Assembly (NCBI GenBank): GCA_035771175.1
Contig: CM069600.1
Span: 8,083,729 to 8,147,728 of the forward strand
Length of the DNA: 64,000 bases
Direction: 5' to 3'
Source of the DNA: Paratinospora sagittata
Taxonomy: Eukaryota; Streptophyta; Magnoliopsida; Ranunculales; Menispermaceae
Below the pieces are notes generated by a model. It was not told the origin of the DNA, made no database searches, and saw only the letters and a program-made list of their open reading frames with translations. Of this stretch, positions 24,665-36,319 are shown piece after piece. How positions within the stretch are numbered: the first letter of the stretch is position 1; every line of letters begins with the position of its first letter. The translations under genes were made by a program, and so were the position numbers.

Positions 24665-24900
24665 ATAAGAATAATCCGATATCGACCCTACTTGTGAGAA
24701 ATTCGAGTCACATAGGACCTGACACTAATAAGATCCGATCCGACGACCTCTCAAAGTTGGCCTATAGTCAGTTCATGCGCTAATGAGAGAATTCAAAGAA
24801 TTCTGGTATTCACCACTTTAGAGTCCTACCTCGAACTTTCGACCCAGTGTAATAGATCAGCGCGCCGCTCGAACCATTGAACCAATGCCTTATTGGCAAT
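24665..24900 (-). mobile_element. tRNA-derived SINE-like repeat
   Basis: On the minus strand: box-A-like TGGTTCAATGGTTCGAGCGG followed about 35 bases later by box-B-like GGGTCGAAAGTTCGAGG. The lower-coordinate limit is approximate. Confidence 0.45.
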
Positions 24901-24901
24901 A

Positions 24902-24902
24902 A

Positions 24903-24970
<68 letters not shown>
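24902..24970. repeat. (AAT)n microsatellite
   Basis: About 23 uninterrupted AAT units directly beside the SINE-like repeat. Confidence 0.98.
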
Positions 24971-24973
<3 letters not shown>

Positions 24974-25135
24974 ACAACAACAATATATAATATATAATTT
25001 TGGATAATGCTTTAGTGTTAATCAAAAAGTGTACTTCGGTATCTTAGTCCCTTAGATCATTACGGAGTTGCATGTATTTTTGGTGAGCTATTATTGACAA
25101 TAAAAGTTCTAGTAATTACAAAGTAATAGATTTAA

Positions 25136-26274
25136 GGGGTTTTTAGAGATTGGGTCTTGTGAGTATCTTTATTTAGTGCAGAGGTCTCATAGTTTTTAAA
25201 ATTAGCATTTGGGTCTTCAACCATCTTCAATCAATCAATTTGTCACAAGTCAATCAAATTGCAGGTTGTCAAAGAATGCATTTGACCATTTTACCCTTCT
25301 CATTTTAACCATCCTTTAAACTCAGATTAAAGTGATTCAAAAGGTGTTGAAATTGAAAAGTTCTTGACTGACGATTAGACAACTAGATAACTGATCGGTG
25401 ACCAATCGGTCAACTCAGTGACCGATCGATGATTTTTTGGTCAACTCAATAACCGATTGGTAATTTTTCGGTATATCGTTTTACTAATCGATAAGAAAAC
25501 TTCAAATGGTTATAACTTTTTCGTTTTAACTCTGATTTGATTGATTCAAGATGCTTTGAAAAGAGAAAGAAAAGGTCTACAACACCGGGTGGTTTAATTT
25601 ACTTTCTGATCACTGGGGACCGGTCACCGGTGACAGAAAACTAGTAATTATAAATACATTAAGCGTTCAACAGCCACTGAACCGGTTATCAGTTACCAAA
25701 AAGTAACTTAAAGCACTTTGATTGCTATATTTTTTCTTCCTCTTTCCAACTCATCTTGAATCACTCAAATCGGAGTTAAAACGAAAAAGTTATGACTATT
25801 TGAAGTTTTTTATCGATTGGTCAAACGATATATCAAAAAATCACCTATCGGTCACCGAGTTGACCGATTTGTGACCAATCAATATACAAACTTTAAATGA
25901 CCATAACTTTTTCGTTTTAAGTCTGATTTGAGTGATTTAACATGCGTTGGAAAGAGAAAGAGAAGATTTATAAATTCAGGTGCTTTAAGTGACACTTTGA
26001 TTAATGGTGACCAAATGATATATCAAAAACTCTTCGATCGATTATCTAATTGTCTGATTAGCGGTTAAGAAATTTTTAATTTTAACGCCTTTTGAATTAC
26101 TTTAATCAAAGTTTAAAAGATGGTTAAAATAAGAAGGGCAAAATGGTTAAATGAACTCTTTGACAACCATTTTTAATTGATTAAAAATAGTTGAAAATTA
26201 AATGCTAATTTTAAAAATTATGGAACGTCCCCACTAAATAAAAATACGGACCTGACCCAATCTCCAAAAATTCT
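25136..26274. mobile_element. Mutator-like foldback (long-TIR) non-autonomous transposon
   Basis: A 1,139 bp element flanked by the exact 9 bp repeat TAGATTTAA (25,127-25,135 and 26,275-26,283), the target size of Mutator-like elements. The outer arms are long inverted repeats of at least 350 bp: GGAGATTGGGTC-type ends, then blocks such as GGTTGTCAAAGA and CATTTAACCATTTTGCCCTT appear in reverse order at the other end. The middle holds a ~100 bp block (TATAACTTTTTCGTTTTAA...) in three copies of alternating orientation, and many CCGATCGGTCA-like motifs. No transposase frame, so it would need a helper. Confidence 0.85.
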
Positions 26275-26283
26275 TAGATTTAA

Positions 26284-26523
26284 TTAGTAATGATGTTTTG
26301 ATAAGAATATTCTCTTGGATCCACACAAATTCACACGCCATGTGGATGAATCATACTTCTTGCATGTGCATTGCTACCCACTTACAGAATAAAGAGCGTC
26401 ATGTCATCATGTTGTCCACTTCTATTAGGCATTGCTAGAAGAAGGAATATTTACTTGGTGTGTATGTCATGCATGCCATGTAAAATATTTCTTAGAGAGG
26501 GAGAGAGTCATTATTATTGGATC

Positions 26524-26557
<34 letters not shown>

Positions 26558-28104
26558 CTTTCTAAAGGTACTTTTGAAATATTGCATATCCTTCTATGGA
26601 AATATACCTAAATTTACTTGATATTGACTTGAAAAATGTGATCCAATAACAGGTGATCATGTAAGAATAAAGTGAAGATTTTGTTCTATAACTTGGTCAA
26701 TGGAAATTATAGATTATTCTATAATTTAAAGTAGGATGGACTATCTCATCCGGGTAACGAAAAATAGGGGTTTTAATATTAAATTATAGATTATTCTATA
26801 ATTTAAATAATAACAGTATTTGTTTTGAAAATACAATATATTGGAAATTAATGCTTAGAAGAGTGGTTTTATTGGTCATTTGGTGGGTCTTTTATTGGTC
26901 ATTCTAGAAGAATTAGGAGTAATCAAAAGGTTTCATATGTCAAAATTAACATATTGTAAGGTACAAATACAATAGCTTTTGTTCTTTCACAAGTTAAGAA
27001 TTAGGTAGCCAAAGATTATGGTGGAAATTATTGGGAAAACTTGCCCTCCAAGCAATGACTAAACCCTTAATTAGGAAGGAAATGTTAGTGAGGAATGTAA
27101 AGATTTGAAAGGAAAATTGCAAGATTTTTCTTAAAGACTTTGCTCTTTCCATGAAAGATTCTCTTGATGGAGAAGATTTTTTATATGGAAAATGCTTTAC
27201 ATATATTACTTTTCTCTTTCCATGAAAGATTCTCTTAACATGTCCTTTGGATCAACATGGATCTACATGTATTATATGAAAATCCGTGCTTATCCAAAGA
27301 ACAAGGAATATTCGAGTTTTCATGCAAGTTTCAACTGTAACATGTACTACTAGCACTATTCGTAGTATATAGCTATGAGAGCTCAAAATGATGTTCACCT
27401 CTTGAATTCTTTAACTTCTTCATTGGCACTTACAATCTATTTGAGCCTCAACTTGGGATATAAATTATATGTAAGTATTTCATGATTCTAATCCTATCAT
27501 ATAAGAGGAGGTTTAACTCATTTAAGTCACTATATTAGCTCCTAATCACCATATATATCATGATTTTTTTTTTTTTAAAAATATGCTATAGTTATGCTTA
27601 GTTTGTCATCTAAATGTTGATGTACTATTAGAAACAGAATTTAGATAATTAGTTTTTATCATATTTGAAAAGCAATTTGTTTTTGGAGTAAAATTTGAAT
27701 ATTTTTTCTTTTTTAAATTTAACGAACCAAATATGCTTACAATTCAAGAAGGGTGATGAGTTGCCAAAGTATAGATGGAAGAAATGCAAATAATAAAAAA
27801 CTATAATTAATTGAAAATCTGATAATTAATAAAAAGATATCATATGAATTGAAAATTTTATATTAAACTATTTTTAGGTTGTTCATCATTCTATTTTAAG
27901 CGTTTGAGTTAGAATGGTAGAATAGAACAAGTTTGGCCTCTTCTTCTCATGCAAAATATATGCATGATGCCATTTGTGTAAATTTTAAAAATATGAGTAA
28001 GAGCTCTTCGATCTTTGAGATATTCATAAACCAAAAACCATTGAAACTTGAATCATCCAAGACTTGAAGTTTGATGGACTTGACTTTAATAAACATTTGT
28101 AAAT
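26284..28104. other. AT-rich intergenic DNA, no gene supported
   Basis: Contains a TA microsatellite (about 26,527-26,554). A short duplicated block TTATAGATTATTCTATAATTT occurs near 26,708 and 26,783. No domain recognised. Confidence 0.5.
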
Positions 28105-28313
28105 TAATGGTGGGTTGGTTCAGTGATTGGTTAGGTACAAATGCACTTAACTTGAAGGTCTCGAGTTCAAGACACTTTTCATTATTTGTTAGCCAACAAC
28201 GTTCTTAAATGTTTATAGCTGTGCTCTACAGAAATTAGAAGGAGATGTAAGACCTTGATATCCACCAACCTCAAAAAAAAGAAAAAGAAAAAAGAAAAAA
28301 GAAAAAAGAAAAC
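28105..28313 (+). mobile_element. tRNA-derived SINE, well preserved
   Basis: Box A GGTTCAGTGATTGGTTAG near 28,117, box B GGTCTCGAGTTCAAGAC near 28,158, a tRNA-unrelated body, and a 3' tail (AAAAAAAAGAAAAAGAAAAAA) at 28,272-28,311. The body matches the minus-strand copy at 5,338-5,530. Confidence 0.75.
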
Positions 28314-28909
28314 GTCATGCTTGCTAGTAACATAAAATTTCTAAGGGCAATTTTGAAAGCAAAAGAGCTTCATAATACACCATGCATCTAAGTTTTCTCT
28401 TTATAATAATACAGAAAATCTAACAAAATCACATTCAAGCCAATAGCCGATCAGGCTCCATGACATACCAATTGATAAGAGTTGTGCGGCACCATTATTG
28501 CTATGTAGGTTGGCTTAGTTTCAATTTCTGCCATTCTACCACGGAAGAAGGTGAAAAGTTAGAATAAGTGATTATATAACCCATTTTATAAGGGTTCATG
28601 ACCACTATTTAGAGATTAGGCCTTGATGCGTGCAGCCTAGAGGACCATAGCTTGGTCGTTAGACAAATGCTAGGCCAAGCTTGTTAAGACCAACATGGCT
28701 ACTTAAAATATAGGCTCAACCTTCACCAAGTTAAGGTTAATACTAAGAGAGGCCTAATCCAAAGTGCCTAGCTAGTACGAATGAACATGACTTAATATTA
28801 GGTTATTTTTCTAGCTAAACAATGTAATTAGGAAGTTACTCTAGGAGGTGACAATAAAATAAATTGAGCCGGTGGGCCTACAGATTAGAATAAATTTATA
28901 ACACTAATT
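28314..28909. other. Unassigned intergenic DNA
   Basis: No gene or known repeat recognised; 28,640-28,830 is more GC-balanced but has no domain. Confidence 0.4.
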
Positions 28910-29118
28910 TGCTGAAAGAAGAATTTGTTACTCTATGAAGAATTCAAAACAGTAAAACAAAAAAACAAAGTGCTGAAGTATATCTTTCAGCTGCAAGTAC
29001 AAACTCCATTTTATACTAAAACTTCTCCTAAAAAACCCCACCTAACTTGACATCGAGAGCCAATGTGCTCCCGATTTTATTCAACAAACACAGACTGAAA
29101 AAAAAAGTCAAATAATAG

Positions 29119-29172
29119 TGTGACGACTTTCGTTTCCCAACACGGTCAATGTCAGGTCGCCCGGGCTAGTAC
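29119..29172 (-). mobile_element. LTR end fragment, TGTGACG family
   Basis: TGTGACGACTTTCG then GGTCGCCCGGGCTAGTAC is the reverse complement of the LTR end at 42,490-42,531. So it is the 3' tip of a minus-oriented LTR whose 5' tip seems to be at 43,387 (GGGGCGTCACA). AATAG precedes 29,119 and AACAG follows 43,387, a near-match for a target duplication. Confidence 0.6.
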
Positions 29173-31082
29173 TGTGACGCCCCACTAAAATATTAAGAAA
29201 TTTTTTTGAACATAACACATATACTTCGAAGAAAGTGGAGACTTTGAAACCTTAGAAAACCCTATTTTGACCATCTAAGAAGAACCGAGACTCGAAAACT
29301 AAGAAAAAAAACAAGCAAAGGAATCGAGCGAAAAACGAGTGAGATATGTGTTCCTGAAGTGGGAAGCTCAATCTGCCCAAAGAGAAGCGTATTTTTGTTT
29401 ATAGAAGCGTGTTTCTGCTTGGCAGAAATGCGTTTCCTCCACAGAAACACATTTATGGAAGGAAAAAACATGTTTCTACAAGAGAAACATATTTCTAATT
29501 CAAGGAAGCAAGTCTCCATGACCAAATGACATTTCTTGGTGGGAGAAACGTGTTTCTATCAGCAGAAACACGTTTCCCTCCACACCCGAGAGCAGAATGC
29601 TGGGATTTAACTCTGGAAACGTGTTTCCTTCGGCAAAAACGAGTTTCCATGTCTAAGACTCTATAAAACCCCCCGAATTTCTCTCATTTTGAACTTTTCA
29701 CATTTTGACAAAAGAGAAAAGGTTTTGTGTGCAAGTTGGGGATGCTTTTGGGAGGTTCAAGGGTGATTCTAAGTGACTTTTAAAAGTGTTTTGGAGTATC
29801 CAAACATCAAATCTAAAGGATTGAAGGTATAATCTCTAACTTTGTGGTGATTTCTCTTTGGATTTTGGGTTTCTTGTTGAATAAGTTGCTTTGCTCATGT
29901 TGAGTATTTTAAACTATATGGATTTCTTGGGTCTTTAATGAAGTTTTTAATGATTCTTTGATGATTTAAACATAGTTTTGAACAAAAATAGAAAGATTAA
30001 TGGTGATTTTGGGGATCTTTAGAAGTTGCTTGTTCTTAAAGCAACCAAAGTGGGTTTTGAATAAATTTTTGAAGATTTGTTTTGAACTTCTCTTTTGGAG
30101 ATTTCACCTTAATAGATGAAATCATGCTAAGAGAACTATATAATATGGTTACTGAATGTTGGAATCAAGTTTTACAGAAATTGATTCTTCATCTACAAGG
30201 GTTTTAGAAGACCAAACCCTTAAGATATGTTGAATAAATGGAGGTCAAGAGTCCTTTGATAATCTTGGGTGTGTGAAAACACAAATCCCAAGTGAAATAA
30301 GGATAATCCATGAATGAAACCTAAATATCCTTTGTCTTTACAAATGAGTATGAGAATCATCATCAAGTGTGCCAGAGAATGGATTCTAGTTTAAATGATC
30401 TATGAATGGTATTAGTGAATGGAAACCCTAATGTTGGGGATTAAGGGTTGATTTATGGAAAGAGACCTAAAGTCTAATGGAGTATTAGACTTGTAATAAC
30501 CAAAGTAGTCAACACATGACTACCTACAAAAGAGTATCGTAATAATTAAGTGTAATTATATTTGGATGTATATTATGGGTTAGATGAACTAAGACTAGTT
30601 CTATGTATGCAAAGAAGTGAGGTAAACGATCAAGTGAGGTGAAAGTTCCCAAGGCAGGGGAACTAGTTAGCAACGGTATCACTGTGAGTAGATTTCATTC
30701 TCCCATCATATGCATATCATCATAGCTATAAAAGTGGTTTTATGTCATGATTCATGCCTATATACATGTTGTAGAATGATTCTAGCATGAGATGTTGACA
30801 TATGGAATTATGATCATGTCGGAGAATGTTAGTAGTATGTCATGTTAGGCATTGATTTAGATTCATGACTATGGATGAATTTGCTTGCTTATGGGACATC
30901 TTAGTTACTATTCAGGCGTTTATATTTTTAATGGATATCTTGTTATTCATTTTGCTACCATGCTACGTAAATGAATACCTTGTGTATGAATGCCTATGCC
31001 TTGTGTTTTATCTGAGCCTTGTGTGATTAATTCATGGATGATTGTGCATGGTTTTGGTAGATTGAAAAATGACTAAGGGTTA
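29173..31082 (+). mobile_element. Gypsy LTR, plus strand, first part (TGTGACG family)
   Basis: Starts TGTGACGCCCCACTAAAAT. U3 holds GAAACGTGTTTC-like boxes (29,389-29,630) and a TATA box (TATAAAACC near 29,662). It is interrupted at 31,082 after GGTTA and resumes at 42,466/42,471, ending CGTCACA at 42,531, followed by a primer binding site at 42,534. Confidence 0.75.
29340..29650. repeat. Array of GGAAACGTGTTTCC-like dyads in Gypsy LTR U3
   Basis: About ten degenerate copies including GGAAACGTGTTTCC at 29,615-29,628, identical over 14 bases to the copy at 20,764 in the SIRE-like LTR. A TATA box follows within 40 bases. Confidence 0.8.
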
Positions 31083-32272
31083 TGTCACACCCCACCTCAT
31101 TGATTCAGCGCGAGATGTGACAGTTAAGGGGTCGAGTGCTCAAACCACTCGATCAGAGTTGCACATAATGAAGCATAATGGCCCACATCAATAATAATAC
31201 AATGAAAACTATTAATGAAAATATTATTATATTGAAAACTTAGAGTTTGTTAATTACATGTCTTTATAGCAAAAATACAACAGAAAAATAACTAGGGAGA
31301 AACCCCAGCAAAAGTACCAAAATAATAAAATAGAGGAGTAGTCAAAAGAAAGGAGTCTAGAAGCATGAAACCACTACCACCATAGCTAGACCGATCTGAC
31401 AGGACTTGAGGAGAGTACATACACAAAAGTCTCAACATGGACCGGGTTTGGCCATAACCCTCGGAATAAATCCACCCTGACCCATCTTAATTTCCTGGAA
31501 AGATTAGCAATTGTGTGAGCTCAATAGCTTAGTGAGATCAAGTAGGGTAAACAAGTCTTACAAGCATAATAACAAGTACAGAACAACAATCATTAGAAAG
31601 TTAAGCCACAACAATACAATCAAGCAATGATATGAATGAAATGTGGTCACACGACATCACATGCTAGGCACCGTGCACTCGCAACCTGTGACACGAGACA
31701 CTAATACAATATCTAGCAAGTGAGAGGTCTCATGAGTTTTAGTGCTAATTAGTGACAGTGTCACCTCCGGGTCCAGCGTAACAGCATAGCACCCAATAAT
31801 ACATTTATAGTAATCCATGGTCCAACGTAACGACATAACACCCATGGTTATGAATATAACATTTTTGATAGATAGCCTCAAGCATGAAGTAAAGCATAGT
31901 AACAGATATGATGCATGGTGCTATGTAATTCATTATTAAACAAGTAAGAAATGTAAACTTAGCCTTCATTTCCCACCTTAACACATTTGCAGTGGCGTAG
32001 CATTTTCTTCTAACTTCTTGAAGTGTACAGAGACACAGGAGAGTGCAAAAAGGGTCGAGGGAAAGAGAAAAGAGCGAGGGCTGATGAGGAGGACTGAGGG
32101 GGGGCCGGACCCCCAAGGGGACGGTCCTTTCCATGGGACCATCCCCACTATGGGGGTCTATTTTTTTCTTTGAAGGGGGTCTTTTAAGGCTACTTTCACT
32201 TGTTGAAATTACATGTGTAGGGTTTTCAGGCAGTTAAATTAGTTTTACGGTAGAAAATGTAAAGGGTGTTAA
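31083..32272 (-). mobile_element. 3' LTR of the chromodomain Gypsy element
   Basis: On the minus strand it begins TTAACACCC just after the purine-rich AAGGAAGGTAGG and ends GGTGTGACA at 31,083. It aligns throughout with 41,301-42,465. Confidence 0.85.
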
Positions 32273-32309
32273 AACCTACCTTCCTTAAAAGCATTTTTTC
32301 CTCGAAAAT

Positions 32310-32930
32310 TTAAATAAGGTAAGATTTTTTTTGAAAAATTTTTGGTATGTAAGTAAAATACTTACTACTCATCATTTCAAATGTCAATGACATCAATGTT
32401 TGTATTACTTTCCGCTCGGCTTGGAGACCTTGTATCGCGCTGGTCCTACGGATTGTTTGGCTCGCGTACTGTACTTTGAGAAGTAGAATCTCCAAAATGA
32501 GCACTGGTAAGAGAATGGACTGAATCAGACTCCATTCTTTTCTGATATGATAACTCAGGAAGAGAACGTGGCGTTGGTATGCGTCGTGGTGGTCGTGGAA
32601 GAAAACCAAGTCGTTGAGAAGGTGGCCTAACGCGCCTGCCTGATTGAGCTGGTGATTGTCGGGTCTGCCAATTAGATGGTCCAACTTCATCTGGTGCAGG
32701 AATCTGTGGAAGCTTGGAAAAAATTGGAACCGAATTTGACGTTGGTGTAGTGCGGGGGTTCTGAAAAGAGGGCAATGGTTGTTGTAGTGATTTTCGTGGG
32801 GTTTGGCGGATTCGTAAACCCTCCTGACGCATACCTGCAATATTTTCATCTTTCGCGTCAGATATTCCCAAACGTGATGCATAATGTCCGGTTGAGTTTT
32901 GTATTGGGGTCTGGACTCATGGCACATCAA
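32310..32930 (-). pseudogene. Unidentified frames between pol and 3' LTR of the Gypsy element
   Basis: Two overlapping minus-strand frames of 206 and 141 residues. The second is Pro-, Arg- and Ser-rich (for example PRPPRRIPTPRSLPELSYQK) with no domain I recognise. The position, 3' of the chromodomain, is the normal 3' untranslated part of such elements, so coding function is doubtful. Confidence 0.35.
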
Positions 32931-33189
32931 TAGACTGTAATCTCGTAGGAGATGTAGACTGGGAGTAATAGTCAGTGGAAGGACTCTAGTCTGAAGGGAT
33001 TGAGCTCATTTCATCATCTTCTTCAATACCCATATTTGTATCCTTATTCAAATTATAGCTATGCTCGGATGGGTCAAAGTTCTAATTTGTTGAATCACCA
33101 GACATCTGTGCCAGAGTCAAAACAAGAAACCCAAGAGCATATAATAAGAACAAGAAATATTTTATTATTATGTAAACATGCAGTTGCTA

Positions 33190-34473
33190 AACAAACAAAT
33201 GAGGGTATTTTTGCTTGATATCATTCAAATTCATGCGTTGCTTCTTCTACTCCTTGATGGTTTCAGAGGATTTTTACTAAAGGAATGTTGTTGTTTCTCA
33301 AGTCTTGCGTCTTTCTGTCCAAGATTTGCATAAGATATTCTTTATACTTATTTCCTTCTTCAATTTCAACTTCAAGAGATGGTATGATGTGTGAAGGATC
33401 ATGAAGATATTTCTTGAGCATGGATACATGAAAAATGTTGTGCACCTTGGACATGGATTGTGGTAAAGACAGACAGTAAGCAGATTTTCCGACTCGATCA
33501 ATAATTGGAAATGGTCCGATAAACCTTGGAGACAGCTTTCCTTTAACTCCAAATCTTTTCACACTTTTAAACGGTTGGACAGTTAGAAGAACAGAGTTGC
33601 CAGCTGTAAATTCAAGAGGCTTCTGTCGCTTGTCTGCGTAGCTTTTGTGTCTGTTTTGGGTGGTACGGAGTCATTCTTTAATGAGCTTTATTTTTTCAAT
33701 GGTTTCTCATATGAAATCAGGACCAAGCTATAGTCAATCAGACATGTCTATCCAAAACAAGGGTGATTTACATGGTCTTTCATACAATGCTACGTATGGA
33801 GTCATTTTAATGTTTGCTTGATAACTGTTATTATAAGCAAATTCTGGTAAATGCAGGTACTTTGTCCACCCGTCGTTAACATCTAAGGCACAACAACGTA
33901 ACATGTCTTCCAGAATTTGTATAAGCCGCTCAGACTGTCCATCAATCTAGGGATGAAAGGCAGTACTCATGAGAATCTTTGTACCTAGTCTGGCATGAAA
34001 GCTTTGTCAGAACTTGGATGTCAATCTAGGATCTCAATTACAGATGATGGTGAGAGAGATCCCATGCAATTTGATGATCTCTTGTTCATAGATTTCGGCT
34101 GCTAGCTTGGCTGGAGTATCGGTAAAATTAACTGGTATAAAATGTGTAGCTTTAGTTAGCTTGTCAACAATTACCCATACAATGTCCTAACCCTTGACTT
34201 TTTGGGTAGTGCAGACACAAAATTCATGGCAATATTATCTCATTTCGCAGAGGGGAGTCTGCGATCGACCTTTACTTATTGACAAGTAAGGCACTTGGCC
34301 ATGAATTCTACTATGGCCATTTTCATTCCATTAAACCAGAATTGCCTCTTCATGTCCTTATACATTTTTTCTCCTCTTGGATGCATGGAGAACTTAGATT
34401 TGTGGCACTCATTTATTATGTCCCGCCTAAGCTCTAGGTCCTGAGTTATACACAATCGCGTTTTATATAACAC
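33190..34473 (-). pseudogene. Gypsy integrase with chromodomain, broken
   Basis: The zinc-binding H2C2 part (IINECHKSKFSMHPRGEKMY...CLTCQ) lies at 34,276-34,473. The C-terminal GPF/Y part (KLSPRFIGPFPIIDRVGKSAY) and a chromodomain start (ILDRKTQDLRNNNIPLVKIL) lie at 33,263-33,562. A TGA replaces the conserved Trp after LVKIL, and recognisable chromodomain sequence (EEAT-x-EFE) continues below 33,263. The catalytic core between is frameshifted. Chromodomain elements are thought to target histone marks. Confidence 0.8.
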
Positions 34474-34679
34474 TACACCATGAGAAGTGAGAGACTATTG
34501 ATGTGGAGCTTTGTTTTGTAGAATGAGCTCTTTCATTTTTATAAGCTCATCATCTTTGGCTTGTGCAGCGGATATTCTCCTAATGAGGTCGGAATGGGTA
34601 GTGAACTGGGCAAGTCAAACTGTATTTCCCTCATTCCAGAACTGTAAATTATACTTTTCCATCTCGTATGACAGCTTGC

Positions 34680-34862
34680 CCATTTCGAAATTCATCGTAC
34701 AGCCGAAGACATGACTTCTGCTAAGGGCATTAGCCACTACACTGGCTTTACCCAGATGTTATTTAAGTTCAAAGTCACAATTTTTGATGAACTCGAGCCA
34801 TCGCCTTTGTAGAAAATTTAAGTCTTTCTGAGTATAAATATACTAAAGACTATTATCTTGAG
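34680..34862 (-). pseudogene. Gypsy RNase H C-terminal fragment
   Basis: Minus-strand reading shows YTQKDLNFLQRRWLEFIKNCDF followed, after a stop, by HLGKASVVANALSR, the degenerate form of the HPGKANVVADALSR motif. Upstream RT is absent: the sequence changes abruptly at 34,863. Confidence 0.75.
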
Positions 34863-35073
34863 TGACATTTCATAGGTGTTAACCTCCTAGTTTTCTAGGC
34901 TAGGTAATAGGGAAGATCATGAGCCTTAAAACATTGTGACATCGCACTTTTAGGTGGGTCTAAAATAAAACCAAAAGTGTGACTTTAATTTTTTTTCAAA
35001 GAGTATATTATCTTAGTATTTGCGTTTTCAAAACACTTTGAAAATTTCTTGTGTATTTGTCAAAATAGCTATT
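34863..35073. other. Unassigned junction DNA
   Basis: About 210 bases between the truncated Gypsy RNase H and the Tat LTR; no match recognised. Confidence 0.4.
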
Positions 35074-35950
35074 GTTGGTGCAAGATTTGACCAACACCAG
35101 CAGACGATGAGGTGAAAGGAAGATGTTGATTTGGAACTAGTTAGAGTGCTGGAGAAATTGTCGGAGGTCAGTTATTTGAAAGGGGGGAAACAAGAGATAA
35201 TAGGCTATAGTGAGGAACACCAGTGTGGTATCGGCCAAAAACCCTTCGATGCCTAAGTTAGTTCAGAACTGCGTAATACTGAACTCAGTCGATAATGACT
35301 TAGAGTTACTTACCTCCCCCTTAGGGGTTGTGGTCTTTTTATAAAGAGGGCTTGAGGTCTTTGGTCTTGTTGTAGGGTTCTTGTAGAATCAGGAATCCAA
35401 CTTGTACTGGGAGTGCACATCTGATTCCTGGTAGGATTTGGTTAGGTCCTCATAGGATTAGGATGACTTATCAGCCTTCTAGTCGAACTGGTAGAGTATT
35501 TGGCCTTATCAAAGTCAGATTAGGAGTAAATCTCGAACTTGTTGCGATGGATCACGCCCTATCCCTACCTGATTGGGAATTTTGTCGTCATCCATTCCGA
35601 AGTCGGAGATCACTACAGGTCAGTATGTCGATCTGTAATCTCTCCTTGCAGTGGCTTGATAAGGAAGATTGGGTCTATCATCGAGTCGGCATATAGTGGT
35701 CGGTAATCATTGAAACTAGACACCGATCCGTTATGCAGACCTTTTATTGTCGACCTTCCATCCATTGTGATTGTAACGTTCATCTAGTCAGTAGTACAGA
35801 CCATGGGCTCGGGCTACGTGCCCGATTAGGCAGATTTGTCTCGCCTATCAAGAATATAACATATAGGTGTATTTACCAGACATGTGCTACGTCTTACTGG
35901 GCCAGATCATATGGCTGAAATGTCTTAGGCTCGGTATATGGACCAACCGT
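35074..35950 (-). mobile_element. 3' LTR of the Tat-like element
   Basis: Starts after the minus-strand purine tract at about 35,951 and ends CTTGCACCAACA at 35,074. No coding capacity; small frames here are chance. Confidence 0.6.
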
Positions 35951-36145
35951 TACCCCCCAAGCTCCGAGCAAGACTAATTGCTTTAAGGTTAGATGCAACG
36001 CCAAATACCGAGCCATTTAATGCTTAAGACAGTTGTGCTCCGAAAACTGTGCGGACATGCGCCACAGCTGCACGTCCTTTGGCTGTTGATCGTTGATTTC
36101 ACCTAGGGATTCATGTTCATAATTGCGCCTTACAGGTCGTTTACC

Positions 36146-36154
36146 TATAAATAG
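36146..36154 (+). promoter_or_regulatory. TATA box before the antisense ORF
   Basis: TATAAATAG on the plus strand, 174 bases upstream of the ATG at 36,320. It would drive transcription opposite to the retrotransposon genes. Confidence 0.55.
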
Positions 36155-36319
36155 AGAACTGGTCATTTGCTCTCCATTCATCGACTGCGCTTTGAGAGAT
36201 CGGTAATCGCTTGCTCGGCTATCCTGGTCTTCCATTCTTGTGCGGTAATTCTTTTCTTCGATCTTTTTATTTGTTTTTTCTGCTAAGTAGTCTGTAGGCA
36301 TAACCTTTAGGTTGTTCAT

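Noticed and set aside
24810..25025. Frame encoding a run of isoleucines
   Set aside because: Translation of the (AAT)n microsatellite, not a protein.
36017..36319. 100-residue minus-strand frame in the Tat element
   Set aside because: Lies over the TATA box and leader of the antisense ORF, without domain; a chance frame.
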